A DNA stretch of 64,000 nucleotides, from assembly GCF_047496725.1 (NCBI RefSeq), contig NC_132976.1:14090501-14154500 (forward strand), given 5' to 3'. The notes under the pieces are model-generated. The model was not told the origin of the DNA, made no database searches, and saw only the letters and a program-made list of their open reading frames with translations. The translations under genes and the position numbers were made by a program. This DNA is from Anoplolepis gracilipes (lineage: Eukaryota > Arthropoda > Insecta > Hymenoptera > Formicidae). Positions 35,463-48,378 of this stretch are shown piece after piece. How positions within the stretch are numbered: the first letter of the stretch is position 1; each line of letters opens with the position of its first letter.

Positions 35463-37847
35463 TATATATGTATAATTTTATTTTTTTGAAAATTCGGATA
35501 TTGTAGGGGAACGTGGGGTACAACGGCACCGCCGGGTACAATAGTGCAGAGATATCTTTTTACAGAGATGCTACCATGTCATAAAATATGTTGCAATTAT
35601 TGCTATTAGGTGTCTCTTTCTGCGTGCTGTTGTCAGTGGTCGCAATATTTTTAGTTGAAAGTTGTTATAAATTATTTAATGCACTTGCTGTGCTCTCCGC
35701 GACTGAGTTGTAATTCTTCGATATATTTACATAAGGTAAAAAATGATAAAATTCTATTTTTTATTACCGTAAATACATTTATGTTTTAAAATGATCTTTT
35801 TTTATTAATTTCATACTGTGTCTATGTAAATATTGATTAATTATAATTTTTTATATGATCAAAAGTAAATAAATACGTTTTGAGGCTTAATAAAATATTA
35901 GAAAGAAAAAGAAGAGAAAGAATAGAATATACATATATAAATAAATATATATATATGATAATAGAATATAGAAAGAAAAAGAGTATACATAGATGCTGTC
36001 TTTCAAAATTAATACCAAAAATTATCACATTAAAGAATATTTTTCCATGTTTTAAAGAGAAAAATATTTATTATAACAAGAAAATTATTTTTATTTATTA
36101 ATTTATAGTTATCATTTAAAAATACAAATCTATATATTCTTATGTTCTATATATCATATTATAATATACAACTTTTAAAAAGTTTTAGACATCAAAAACC
36201 ATCACTTTCCGTTTATTTTATTATATTTTATAATGTTTATTTTATTATATCCCACCCAAACTCTTTCTCTTTTTCTCTCTTCCTTCCTAGCTCCCTTCTC
36301 TCTTAATCCCTTTTCATCTTTCTCCCCTTCTATGTTAAGTCCTCCTCTATCCATACTTCACTCCCCTTCAATAGCCTTTTCTTTTCCAAAACATCTTTTC
36401 TCTTTACTCCCCACAATTTTACTAAAACTTCTACTAAATTTCTACTAAAAATTCATTATCTTCTTCTCATTTGCTCTTTACTCTCTTAATCCCCTCAATA
36501 CTTACCTTCACTTCTTCAACTTCTCACGTAATCCCCATCACCTCCTTTTCTATCTTCCTTCTTTCTTCTTTTAAATCCTTAATTAGGGTAAACTAGGGTA
36601 TGATGGCCATACAGAAAAGATGGCCATAGGTATATTTTCTAATAAAAGCTACATAGTGCGCTTTTTAGTCATTATCAAAGATAATCGAAATATCGTAAAT
36701 ATTGATTAATGACTAAAAAAGTTTTGCTTACTTCCCTTTTTCTTTTCAATAAATCTTTAATATTTTCTGTACTCCCCCTCCTCTTTTTTGTTCCCTTAAT
36801 TATTTTGTTTACACTTTCATTCTTTCTTATCTCTTCTTTTTTATCCATGTTTTCTATTTAAATTTTCCATCTCAATTTCCTGCGCATCGGAGTAAAAACT
36901 TTTCCCACTTTCCTATGGATGACGCGACCTTTCTACTCGCGCTTTTTAAATGTCCGTTCCTTCTTTCAACCGTTTTCTTTTGCCTTCCCTCCTCAATTTC
37001 TCACACACTCTTTCCTTCACTCCATTTCCTCACCTTTCCCTCTCATCACTTGATACTCGCTGTTTCACTCACTTTCTGCACTTCTGTCAAAAAAATTATG
37101 TTAAATGTCCTTCGATACACACAGCTCTCTTAAATATTTGCCGGAAATGGAAGTCTATTAGCTACTTAGTAAATAATACTATTGTATTCATGTTATAATA
37201 TTAAGTATACAATAGAATTGAATATTACAGATAATGTTGTACAAGTTTTACTATAAGCTATCGATTAGTTGTAAGTTCCTACTCATAAATGTAACATGTA
37301 ACATGTATGTGTAACGTACATATGTACTTACGTTATATCGTAGTTATATCACTAATGATTATATCATAACCGCAATTAAATAAATAATAAAATAAATTTA
37401 ACTCATAAAATTCGAAACAAAATTATATAAAATCATATAAAAGTATATAAAAATTAAATTTTGATTTTTTGTCTTAAATAGAAAATAAATGGATAAGTTC
37501 CCATTTATCCGTCCAATTTTAAATAACTTTTCTGTTTAAAATTTTGAATTCCTTTTTAGAACTATTAGAAATGAAAATAATAGAAAGATGTTATATTTTA
37601 GATTTTTTATTAGTAACTTTGTTTGTTAGTCATTTTGTTATAGATCTTTTATATGCGTTTATAGTGGAAACTGAAATACAAAATAATTCGCTTGGTTCGC
37701 TGCATAGTAGTAAGCAAAGAGACATGATTATATACTATGTAATTACATAATATTAATATTGAAATAATGTTTTATTACTGTTGCATACAAATTAAGTTTA
37801 GTATATTATAATTTTATATCATATAGATACCTTATAGTATTTGTTAC
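35463..37847. other. Intergenic DNA with pyrimidine-rich tracts
   Basis: Two fragments of one dispersed repeat may be present: GGGGAACGTGGGGTACAACGG (about 35509) and TAGGGTAAACTAGGGTATGATGG (about 36591). 36240-36560 and 36720-37080 are strongly C/T-rich on the plus strand. Open frames there (for example 36233-36448, 36915-37198) are Phe/Leu/Ser/Pro-rich by composition only. No gene recognised. Confidence 0.45.
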
Positions 37848-38338
37848 TAGGGATGTGCCGGATGTTCGACAATTATCCGATATCCGGTCTATTTAGCCAC
37901 TTTTTTACATATCCGGCCGGATAGTTGGATAGTGCTTAATTATCTGACCTATTTAGCCATTTTTCACAAAATCTAGAATTAATCTAAATGTAGAGTCTAT
38001 ATTCTAGCATCTATGCTTACCATATTTGTTTTAAATAGTTTAAGTAGTTAAGTTAAATGGCTTATCAATATTATCAATATAAAAAAAGTCAATTATATGA
38101 AATAGAAAACTGTATATGTATAATTTTAATTATAATTCTTATTATATCTTTTATTTTATTTACTGCAAAACACAGTTAAATGTTTTTTTTTTTAGTTTTT
38201 AACTGGATAATATATCCGGTTATCCAGTAATCCGTTAATTGCCGGATAATATCCGGTTATCCGGTTATTCGGAAGTAATAAGTGCTGAATTATCCGATAT
38301 CCGGTTATCCGGCAAATTCTATATTCGGTACATCTCTA
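37848..38338. mobile_element. Non-autonomous hAT element with 8-bp target duplication
   Basis: This 491-bp element has imperfect inverted ends, TAGGGATGTGCCG at 37848 and CGGTACATCTCTA ending at 38338. A perfect 8-bp direct repeat TTTGTTAC sits on each side (37840-37847 and 38339-38346). An 8-bp duplication and YAGRGATG ends are diagnostic of the hAT superfamily. The interior holds many ATCCGGTTATCCGG / CCGGATAATATCCGG motifs near both ends, typical subterminal transposase-binding repeats. There is no coding capacity, so it depends on a transposase made elsewhere. Confidence 0.85.
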
Positions 38339-38378
38339 TTTGTTACACCATCACATTATACTAATCTACAATTTTTTA

Positions 38379-38755
38379 ATCCGCTTTGAATATGTCGTAG
38401 TTTAGGTCAAAATAGGAGACACGTATTTTTTTATACGTGCCCACACGGTTGTTAAGGGAGTGAAACATCTTCTTGAGAAAAATCGGTTTTTATATTTCTG
38501 AGCAAATACCGTCGAAATGGTAAGAGATATAAAAAAAAGTTGCCAATAAAAGTTTTATGGTTTAAATGTACTTTAAAACTGCATAATGAGATTTTTTTAA
38601 ATTGAGGGGGAGGGACATTCTTTTGAAAAAGAAATGTTTTTCAGAAAAAGCACATATAAAAAAAATCTGTCTCCTATCTTGACCTAGACTACAACATACT
38701 CAAAGCGCATTGAAATCGGAAGGGAACATTTCCATACTTTCCTTGTAAGTAAACA
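38379..38755. repeat. Fold-back repeat of the family in 5969-6531
   Basis: Left AATCCGCTTTGAATATGTCG, then GGTCAAAATAGGAGACACG, is mirrored by GTCTCCTATCTTGACC then CTCAAAGCGCATTG. Central sequence CTTTAAAACTGCATAATGAG and TTGAGGGGGAGGGA is shared with 6055-6110. It is non-coding. Confidence 0.65.
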
Positions 38756-39219
38756 TAAAGTGAAGTAAATAAATACAATTTAAATGCCTATCTCTCATTA
38801 AAGATTTTAATAAAGTTTAATATTTTTGCTGTATACCTGTCTGTAGAAATAAATTTTACATGAATTAAAGGTTTATTTTAAGCATCTCTAGAGAAAATAA
38901 TTCTACATATTAATAGGTTAGGCTTCTTTTTTAAAGCATATTTTTTTCACTCATATCAGTACAATGGTGCTTTGATTATTATCGCATAATATATCGTTGG
39001 GTCATGTACATACTGATTGTCATATATTTCCTTAATTTATCTCCTTAATTAATCTAAATTTAGTTTCTTTTGTAGTTTCAGAAAGAATCACGTACTCACC
39101 TTCCATTGTTGAAAGCGCAACTGATATTTGGAAAACCAGGTTAACTGTCCTTCAGTTAATACATATACATTTTCTAGATTATTATTTCAAGTGTTTATTA
39201 CAACATAATTATGTTAAAA
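38756..39219. other. AT-rich stretch, no gene seen
   Basis: AT-rich sequence without a recognised feature. Confidence 0.5.
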
Positions 39220-39675
39220 TGTGTAACTGCTAGTTGCAAATTCAGATTTTTTCTTAAAGATAACTATGTGTTTTCTTTGCACAAATGGATTTGTCTCATT
39301 ATTCTGTGCATAAAAGTATTAGGGTAAGATAATCGAAAAATGAATATTTTACGAGATATCTTGTATTTTATGTCAAAATATTGCAACTTTGAAGCCTTAT
39401 AACTTGAAAAGTATTTAATGAAAAAATATTTTATTATAGTATTTTGGAAAACTCTTGAGATAAACTACAAGAATATGCAAAAATATACATAGGGTGTCCC
39501 ATTTAAAAAAAATTGAGGTGACCTTCACATAACCTTTGAATGACTTTTCAAAGTCAGACCAATGGTACCATCTTATGGCCCCCTCGAAACCAAACAACTT
39601 TTGCCTAAAACATTTTTCTCTCCCGGGCTTGGTTTTCGAGATATTCGATTGGATCGATTAAAATGGCCCACCCTG
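39220..39675. repeat. Repeat fragment ending in CAGGGTG-type terminus
   Basis: 39230-39420 matches the fold-back family at 18270-18700 (AACTATGTGTTTTCTT, CGAAAAATGAATATTTTACGAG). 39360-39675 matches the right half of the 43019-43581 element: GCCTTATAACT...AAAGTATTTAATG, TTTTGGAAAACTCT, GGTGACCTTCACATAACCTT, GGCCCCCTCGAAACCAA. It ends ATGGCCCACCCTG before TA. The left half of the unit is missing. Confidence 0.6.
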
Positions 39676-41118
39676 TATATATATATAAATATTTCTTTAG
39701 CAAAAGATATTTCTATATTTATTATATTATTAAATTTAATGTTTATTTAAAATTTTCCGCTATCGTTTTAAGAATGTATTTAAAAATATGTAAAAAAGAT
39801 TATATATATCTCCATTTTTATTATATACAATTTTTATTATACGTAAATTTTTATTAATAGTTAAAACATTGAAAAATACTTAACAAAGTTTTAAGTAAAT
39901 TAACTAGTCCCTTAATTTTAAAGTTAAAACTAAATATAACTGAAATCACATTAGGATAATTGAATAAGAAAATTAATAAAATAAAATTATTTGTAGAATT
40001 AATAAATAAAGAAGATTTTTCAGTCAGTCGATAATATTTACATTTTAATATTTATATTTATATTTTAATAATAATAAGAAAGGAAATTTTACAAATAAAT
40101 ACCTACATCAAAAATCGTGGAAAATCTTTTCCTATTTGCTATCAAATTTTCTTCTTATTATTAAAATACAAAAATATTACCTACTGATTAAAAAATCTTC
40201 TTTATTTATTATTCGAATAATTTTCTTATTTTATTAATTGTATCGTCTTCATATCTGCATTAATAATATATACAAAATACGTATCATTTATAATTTTCAC
40301 ACAATAAAACCGAAAAAAATTGATTTAGATAACAAAAAATGATGTATGTATTTACTACAATTATTAATTAAAAATATATACTTAATATATATATAACTAA
40401 TAATTAAAAAAAGAAATAATTGTTTATAAATTTTTAAATATATTTTATTTATTTATTATATATTGACTCATTTATTTATTTATTTGTGTAAATAATTATA
40501 ATAATGTTAAAAACAATTGTTATAACTATAAACAACTATTTTTTTATTTTTTACGTCTATAGATTTATTATAGATGTTTTCACAAAAATTAAGAAAAGCA
40601 AAATTATCACTTATAAATTGTTGAATTTATTGTTGCATCCTTGGATTTTATTCTTGTATTGTAGCTATATGTTCATCTATAAAAGATCGTTTCCAAGCGC
40701 GTTGTTAAAAGGTTTATTTGTAAACAACGGTATATTAGATTTAGAGCAGCTGTCAAAAGATATGGTCGAGTTTAGAAAGTTCTGTTTTTTACGGATATTT
40801 TTACTGCGGTGGTATTAAAAAAGTTACCGTTCCTTTTTTTAATCAGTGTTTCATTATTATTCCCTGGCATACAAAAGTGATGTAGTTTGTGAATCTCAGA
40901 TATTTGCGTTGCACGTATCGATGTAAATTGATATCGACCCGCGGGCGTAACAATATTATTTAATCATTTTTATGCATGTACTAATTGTATATTAAATACA
41001 CGAAATATATTTTCTGTGTTTAGTATACACAATTAGTACGTACATAAAATTAACAATGAATGAATGATATAAATTCATTAATTTATAAGTGATAGTTTTG
41101 TTTCTGTTAATTTTGTGG
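39676..41118. other. AT-rich intergenic DNA
   Basis: Very AT-rich. A segment at about 40566-40690 is inversely related to 41010-41125 (TATCACTTATAAATT blocks), suggesting a large, degraded inverted repeat across the interval. The 104-codon open frame at 40504-40818 lies in it and has no family features. Confidence 0.4.
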
Positions 41119-41167
41119 AAAAAATGTCGCATAGATTCATTATGGATGAATCTATGCGACATTTTTT
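41119..41167. repeat. Short perfect hairpin
   Basis: AAAAAATGTCGCATAGATTC is mirrored by GAATCTATGCGACATTTTTT around a short loop at 41141-41145. It lies at the centre of a weaker, larger palindrome (TTAATTTTGTGG / TAATTTCTATTAA). Confidence 0.75.
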
Positions 41168-41249
41168 TAATTTCTATTAATTCATGAAAGTTCCATAAAA
41201 ACTCCATGAAATATCTATGATTGCTTCATAAAATATTTATGATTGCTTA

Positions 41250-41604
41250 GTCCTAGAGAGGTGGGGCAATTATTACCGGACACTTTGTATATATATACAT
41301 ATATATAATATTATTCGCTAAGCGTTTTTAATTAATAGTTTAATAATTATTGTGCAAATCGCAAAATGGTACAGGACTTTTATGTTCAGTTTGACTTGCT
41401 CTATCAGCCCTAGAGAGGTCGGGCGATTATTACCGGACACTTTATATACATATATGTATATATAATATCGTTCGCTGAGCATTTTTAATTAATAGTTTAA
41501 TAATTATTGCGTAAATTGCAAAATAGTAGAGGATTTTTATATTTAGTTTGACCTGCTCTATCTGCCCTAGAGAGGTGAGCCGGTAATTAGCGAACACTCT
41601 GTAT
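41250..41604. repeat. Three tandem copies of one MITE end
   Basis: The phrase CCTAGAGAGGT followed by a GATTATTACCGGACACTTTGTA-type block occurs at about 41252, 41410 and 41568, about 157 bp apart, each followed by (TA)n. The two complete units also share AATTAATAGTTTAATAATTATTG, GCAAAATGGTA and GACCTGCTCTATC. These are the right-end sequences of the 35180-35462 family, so a truncated end has been amplified in tandem. Confidence 0.75.
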
Positions 41605-43018
41605 ATATATATATATATATATATGCGATTGATTCTTTGTTTAAGAAATTTTCGCAATCCTCATTATGAAGACTACTTAACATAGTTGATTGCAATTTGG
41701 ATAAAATTTTTATTACATCTTCCAACAAATTAACTATTTTCAAAAAATTGAAAATTCTTTATATATATATCAACATTGTGTAATTTGAAAGAATTTTTCT
41801 TTAAGTTATGTAAATGTCTATATAAAATTTCTTTACTGGATTTTTAAAATTTTATTCTCGTTAATTCATCCTTATGTTTATTTGAATGTTATAATTTCTT
41901 TTACTAATTCTGCTTTTGATATTTAAAATAATGACTCCAAGCATCTTTTCATTTTTGAATATATGTATAATCAATTCACGTGCTTTTATTGCAGACTTCT
42001 ATGATTTTTATAATCCCAGAAATTATTATATTGTACATACAATACAATACTATTTATTTGGATTTTTTATGTTTCATAGTTTCCATCGATTAATTATTTT
42101 ATATACTAATACACTGCTGTGTCTTTTTTATATAAAAGACTGTGTTATTTGCTCTTTAATATATTTTAACTACATGTATTTACATAAATTTTCCTTTCTG
42201 TCTTAGGCTTATAATTTGTCAGAATTTTCTGCGCAAGTATGAGAATGTTTATGAGAAAACAACTAATTTGATTTTCATACTAATTTATTATAAAATTAAT
42301 CTGTAAAAGTTATTTATAAGGCAAATACATATTTGTATAAATATGCTTTATATTATGTATATAAAGCATACTATATATCATATAACCGCATCATAGCAAT
42401 ATGAGGACGCATTGTCACATATCAAAAGTTGCGCGGATATACAATTAGCTAGATCAGCATAAAGACCATATTTTGTTGTCGCATCAAAGGAAAGATATGT
42501 GTATACATGGCAATACATAAAATATATTTAAACATATTCACTACGTGATCAATTGGAAAACTTGCGACAATGTACGGATGATACTAATACGAGAAATATT
42601 ATTGATTTGTATTTTATCGTATTACCTGCTTGCAACACTACGATGATATGATATATAAGTATCTTCTGAGGAGAGGAAAACTAACTCGACTCTATACGTT
42701 CGATCCTAAGACATATAATCACATGCAGACAAACATTTATGTCGCTTAATCACACAGGGCATCTTACCGCCATATTCCTTTTATTCGCTTACATATATCT
42801 TTTTGCTGACGCCTACAGATACGAGGATATACAACAAGTCTTTCGTCGGCTGTACTCACTACGGATTAAAAGAATAGAACTATAAAAGTCTCATGACAAT
42901 AATATACGAAACACATATGAACGAAGACATATTTTGATAAAAAAAAAATTACTACAATAAATTGAGCATAAGATATTATAAACGAATACAACTTAAAAAC
43001 TTATAGTAACTCAATATA
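41605..43018. other. AT-rich intergenic DNA
   Basis: No gene recognised. 42440-42900 is somewhat less AT-rich and looks unique, but has no coding features I can support. Confidence 0.45.
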
Positions 43019-43581
43019 CATGGTGTCCATTTTAAATAATACACTCAAATATTTTCGAAAGGGTACGTTAAATACAAAAATGTTTCAAACAAAAGTTGGC
43101 TTGAAGGGGACTATCAGATGGTGACAATGATTTGACCTTGTTATAAGGCTTCAAAGTTGCAGTATTTTGATAAAAATACATAATATCTCGTAAAATAGTA
43201 TTCACTTTTCGATAGTCTTATTTTACATTGTCCGATTGTTAATCAAGGCAAGATCCAAACGTGATCTCGCCAATCAAGACAAGATTTTTTATCAAAATAC
43301 TGCAATTTTGAAGCCTCATAACTCAAAAAGTACTTATGAAAAAATATTTTATTATAGTGTTTTGGAAAGCTTTCGAGGTAAGCTACAAAAATATGCAAAA
43401 ATATATAAGATGTCCCACTCAAGGTGATCTTCACGTGATCTTCAAATGACTCTCCAAGGTCAAATCATTGCCACCCTCTGATAGCCCCCTTCAAGCCATA
43501 CAATTTTTGTTTGAAACATTTTTTCATTTAACGCATCGTTTCGGAGATATTTGAGTGTATTTTTTAAAATGGGATACCCTG
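43019..43581. repeat. TA-flanked fold-back MITE, 563 bp
   Basis: Begins CATGGTGTCCATTTTAAA, ends TTTAAAATGGGATACCCTG, with TA on both sides. Arms of about 120 bp match over ATACACTCAAATAT, AAAAATGTTTCAAACAAAA, GGCTTGAAGGGG and AATGATTTGACCTTG. The interior holds a second, partly inverted block (GCAAGATCCAAACGTGATCTCG / CAAGACAAGATTTTTTATCAAAA). Partial relatives lie at 39220-39675 and 13688-13805. Confidence 0.75.
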
Positions 43582-43859
43582 TATGTTATGACATTATTTT
43601 GTAAGTATTTAGCTATATATGTATAAATTTGTTTAATACAGTTATAAAACTTACAAAATGTATTTTTGATAAAATATTTCTTAAAGTATACAAATCAATA
43701 AAGATAAAACAATTAAAATAATTAGAAATTAAAAGAAAATTAATGCAAATTAACTTGATAATAATTCTCATTTACTTTAAATTGTATTTTTTAAATTTTT
43801 TAATGTAATTCTTACAAATATTAATAATAATTCTTTATTATTAATCAAATTATTTGGGA
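43582..43859. other. Short AT-rich spacer
   Basis: AT-rich spacer without a feature. Confidence 0.5.
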
Positions 43860-44107
43860 AAAAACCAAAAAAAAGTTATAAAAACGAGATTGAAAAGAGA
43901 GAGATCAAGAGAAAGCAAAAAAATGTAAAATAGAATCAGAAAAGACAAAAAAAAACAAAAAAAAGATGAAATAATCGAAAGATGACGAAACAGAATGAAG
44001 GAGAGGAAAAAATATGAGAGAGAGTGAGAAACAGCTTGAGAGCAAAATATAAAAAAACAAGGTAGAGCAAATAATAACAAGATTGAAGAACAATGAGAAA
44101 GAGTGAG

Positions 44108-44145
<38 letters not shown>

Positions 44146-44270
44146 AGGGAGCAAAGGAAGAGAGGGTAGGGAGGGAGAGGGAGGAAAGGAAAGAGAGAGA
44201 GATGGAGAGAATAAGAGAAAGGGAAGAAGGGGAGAGAAATAATATATATAAGAGAGAATAAAGAAAAAAT
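43860..44270. repeat. Purine-rich tract with (GA)n
   Basis: A and G predominate on the plus strand for about 400 bp, with (GA)n at about 44108-44138. Leu/Ser/Phe-rich frames on the minus strand (43850-44333) follow from composition alone. Confidence 0.85.
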
Positions 44271-44400
44271 AAAAATATCAAAAAACTTTATTGAACTTGT
44301 GTCTACTATGCACGCATGTATGTACGCATACACGCACTAAAAATTACAACAAATACACATGTTTGGGCATTTAAAGATTATTATATGCCGGCATTATCCC
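44271..44400. other. Short spacer
   Basis: No feature seen. Confidence 0.5.
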
Positions 44401-44556
44401 AGTAAACACAAAGCAATAGTAATGTAACATCAATGTTATAATTTCCCACTCAACAATGTAATTGCAATATAACATGTTTTGTACATAACATTTACATATA
44501 TTGTTGAGTGAGAAATTATAACATTGATGTTACATTACTGTTGCTTTGTGTTTACT
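44401..44556. repeat. 156-bp inverted repeat
   Basis: AGTAAACACAAAGCAATAGT at the left is mirrored by ACTGTTGCTTTGTGTTTACT at the right. The arms continue through ATGTAACATCAATGTTATAA and CACTCAACAAT, separated by a loop of about 45 bp. MITE-like. Confidence 0.8.
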
Positions 44557-47061
44557 ATATATATAATTTTAATAACTATAATAACTATAATAATTATAAT
44601 AACTACATAAAGTTCTTACACAAATTTGAAATAACTGTTAAACAAAAATATAAGAAAAAAGGTTTTTTTATTATCTCTTATATAAATGAATTGATAACGT
44701 GCAAAAAATTTTATTTTAGAGTTATATTAAGATTTATTTTATATGTGTGTAGGTGTATTTTTAAATAGGACAATATAAATAGAAGAAGATAAATTCAATA
44801 GACATTTAAAGTGACTTTTAAGCAATCCAAAATCACAAAAGTAGAGTAAATTCTAACTCTTAAACACTGTTACAAAATGAATGATTCACCGTAACAGTAA
44901 TCATTAGTTTATCTTGATGTACTGGCATTCATCGTCTATCATGTTTTCTCGGATCATAGAACTTTGTAAACAATATTTGTGGTAAATGTTTACATTAACG
45001 AATACTTCGCCAATGATCTTGACCTTGACCTTGACATTTGTTGTAGAAGGGTATTTCTAAGTAATACAATGCTTTGAAATTTTCTCTTTTGATTCTTGAC
45101 ATACGTGATTTTGAGATATTTTAAAAATAATATTTGATAATTATGCAGACAAATATATAGTTTGCCAGTTAATCTAATGTTCTATTTACCTTTGTTTTAT
45201 TCGCTATGCTCAACGTTTAATTTGTGTTTAAGTAACTTTCGCCACGACCGTTTTTTTAATGATTTAATGAGCTTTCTTGGTTTGTAATTTATTGTACGCT
45301 CAATTGATATTTTTATTAAATTACTCAATTTAAATTATGGATATTCGGCTCGTTTACGCCTTGTTATTACACACTTACTATCTTAAACATATGGACCATT
45401 TCCAGATATAAATAATTTTAGTATATGTTATCAAGACTATCATACTGAGTAATGTGAAAATTTTAACTGGCGCCCTTTGTCCATTAAAGTTATTAACAAA
45501 GAAGGTATAATAAACAATATTACTTTCACAATCTGATTTCAGATATCAGTGATACTCTCATTTGATCTCGTTTAGTATAGAATAGTATAAATATGAACGA
45601 AAGAGGGGCGTTGTCTCTGCACTCACACTCCAAAAAACTAACCTAATCCGTATTATCCATATATTATATTGGTATACGTTAATAATTTTGATTTTGCTTT
45701 ATGTTAAAAACTTATATGGGTACTATGGAGCTGTGCAAAAAGCATCTCACTCCCTGTGCGAAACAAGATCTATCATTGCACAATTCTACAAGGTTTTCAA
45801 TTTTCCACGTAAAGCGAGATCAGAATTATTAACGGGTATCAATATAAAAGTAATACATAACAAGTTAGGTTAAGGTTTTTGGGGGCAGGATAGACTTCGC
45901 TTAGGAAGGTGTCCTTTACAATATGTATATGTCAAGGTCATCAACAAGGTGTTCGCTAATAAAAAAATTTACTATATCTTTATGTTATTTATCCTAAAAT
46001 ATTTTTTATATATAGTTTAACATTGTTAAATGCAATGAACTGGCCGATTAATTTATTGGTTCATTATGTTCATTCCATCGATTTGATAACATCAATTAAC
46101 TTGTTTCTATCAGAAGAGATTAGGACCCGTGATTCGTCACTTCCACAGTATTTATCGACTCCAAAGCCTCTCTTCTTTATTTTCATCATCTCAACGCAGA
46201 CAAAGAATTGCCTTCTTTCGTACTCTTTTACTACACATACGCACGTACGCGTACGCACCTTTTGAGCTGTAGGTGCAATGAAGAATACGTTTACTATATG
46301 CATATTCTGTTTAAAATTCTCTCAAACTTTAAAGTTGAATATTTCTGCTAAAAATAATCAAAATCTTAAAAAACCAAAGTGGATTTGAAAGAGAACATTT
46401 TCAACTTTTATTCTTAAGCTGGGACAACCAAAAGAATGAGTTTTAGATTATATGCAGCCATCTTAATTTGTATTGTCGACGTATTAAAATTTCGGAGTTG
46501 AATTCAGAGTGTACCACAGCATGCAAAAAGAAATCATATCTGAAATTTAGTCTTACTACTTACTTACTTGAAAGCTGATACTTTAAGCTTCAAAATACTT
46601 TTGTTTTATTCCTATGTGATCTGTTCTCCTAATATGGCCTATTAAAATTAAAAAAAGTTTTTTGTTTAAAGTGGAATAACTTGGTAAGAAAAAATCATAC
46701 GACGAAAAATAAAAAACGGATCTAAAGCTAAAGGAACAGCCTTTCACGTGAAATTAGTTTGATAAGGCAGAAAAGTTACCTCACTCGGTGTGATTCGTTA
46801 AAGAGATTTTCATTTCCTTATTTGCCTTATTCCGCTTCAAAGTCACATAACTTCAAAATTAATGAACGTATTGTCATGAGCCCAATTGTCAAGAGCATCT
46901 CAAAGTAGATATTTCAAACTTTAATTTGCTTTTCTGCTCGTTACAGTAGGATCATTTCTCGCAAAGTTACAGCACTTCAAATTTGATAATTTTTTTTGTG
47001 AAAAAATTGTTGTCTCTTTTGAGAGAGAGAGAAGTGTATGTATATATATTGTTTAATATAT

Positions 47062-47107
<46 letters not shown>

Positions 47108-48152
47108 ATATATATATATATATATATATATTGTTTTATATTATTATATTATTATATACATATATGTATACATAATACATACATTACACATATGTGTATA
47201 TACATACATAATTTGCATATATACAATATATATAGATATCTACAACCTGTTATTAGATATAACAATTTTAATTGAAAAATATGATATAATGAAGAATAAA
47301 AGTTTTTAATGTGTATAAGTTTTATTTTTATTTAGCATATCTAGACCAAGCATTTGATCTCTAAAACAAAATAAACTAATTAACAGAAAAAACATTAGTC
47401 ATCTTTGAATATTTTCCTTTTTTTTCTGTAACAATTATCTAAAAGTAATCAGCATTGATTAAAACAAGACAAAAAGTAAAAATCAAATACTCTTATTGCA
47501 TAGTCTTTCTGTTAATATGTCATACACAGATTTTATAGGGAACCTATATGAATGTTTGATCTATACTGTATAGTTAATTAAATTTTTTATATCATTATTT
47601 TTGTGGAGAAAAACAGATTTAAGTATACATAACAACAAAGTATACATAAAACTGTACTTTGTTACAATTTTCGAAAAAATTTGATTTCTGTTTTTATTCG
47701 AATGGTACGCACACTTTGAAAATATGTTATCATTAAGATTGTGATATTTAGTACTTTTTAAATTGTGTGTGTTTATACATATACATATACGTATGTTTCA
47801 ATATTAAGATTTTTTTCGAAAAAATCTACTTGCATTTTATATTAAGAAAAAACAGGGTTATATAAGCCAAGCATAATACGTTAAATACAAGAATGTAATG
47901 TATAAATAAAATTTAAAAAATAATAATCAATAAGTTTATTACTTATACAGTTTGATCCGACCTAGCACCATCTTCGATAATTAGATATTTTTAAATCATA
48001 TAGAATTAAATTGTATAATGCTCGGTATATGTTATCTTCTATCTTACGCGTCAATGTTAGATAGACGAGCTTTCTATTTATCTCCCTCTCCCTCCCTTCC
48101 TCTCTCTCTCTCTCTTCCCCCTCTCTCCCCCCTTTCTCTCTCACTGCATTCG

Positions 48153-48192
<40 letters not shown>
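44557..48192. other. AT-rich intergenic DNA
   Basis: No gene recognised. It contains (TAA)n-like sequence at 44574-44608, (TA)n tracts at 47068-47132 with small ATACATA repeats to 47235, and a C/T-rich tract at 48083-48145. Open frames at 45688-45873, 46023-46265 and 46983-47309 have no supporting features. Confidence 0.45.
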
Positions 48193-48193
<1 letters not shown>

Positions 48194-48247
48194 GCAATTT
48201 TTTATACTTATATTTTTTATATTTTAAATATAAATATATGTATAATG

Positions 48248-48303
<56 letters not shown>

Positions 48304-48378
48304 TTATACATATATTTATATTTAATTATACATATATTTATATTTAAAATATAAAAAATATAAATATAAAAAAATTGC
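48193..48378. repeat. Palindrome around a (TA)n core
   Basis: GCAATTTTTTATACTTATAT and TTTAAATATAAATATATGTA at the left are mirrored at the right, ending in AAAAAATTGC, with (TA)n at the centre. The right arm has a small tandem duplication (ACATATATTTATATTTAA twice). Confidence 0.75.

Noticed and set aside
36233..37198. Phe/Leu/Ser/Pro-rich plus-strand frames
   Set aside because: Low-complexity pyrimidine tract. Overlapping frames look alike.
40504..40818. 104-codon open frame as a host gene
   Set aside because: Very AT-rich, inside a degraded inverted repeat, with no recognisable domain.
43850..44333. Leu/Ser/Phe-rich, membrane-like minus-strand frames
   Set aside because: The composition of a purine-rich tract read in reverse explains them. 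No conserved motif.
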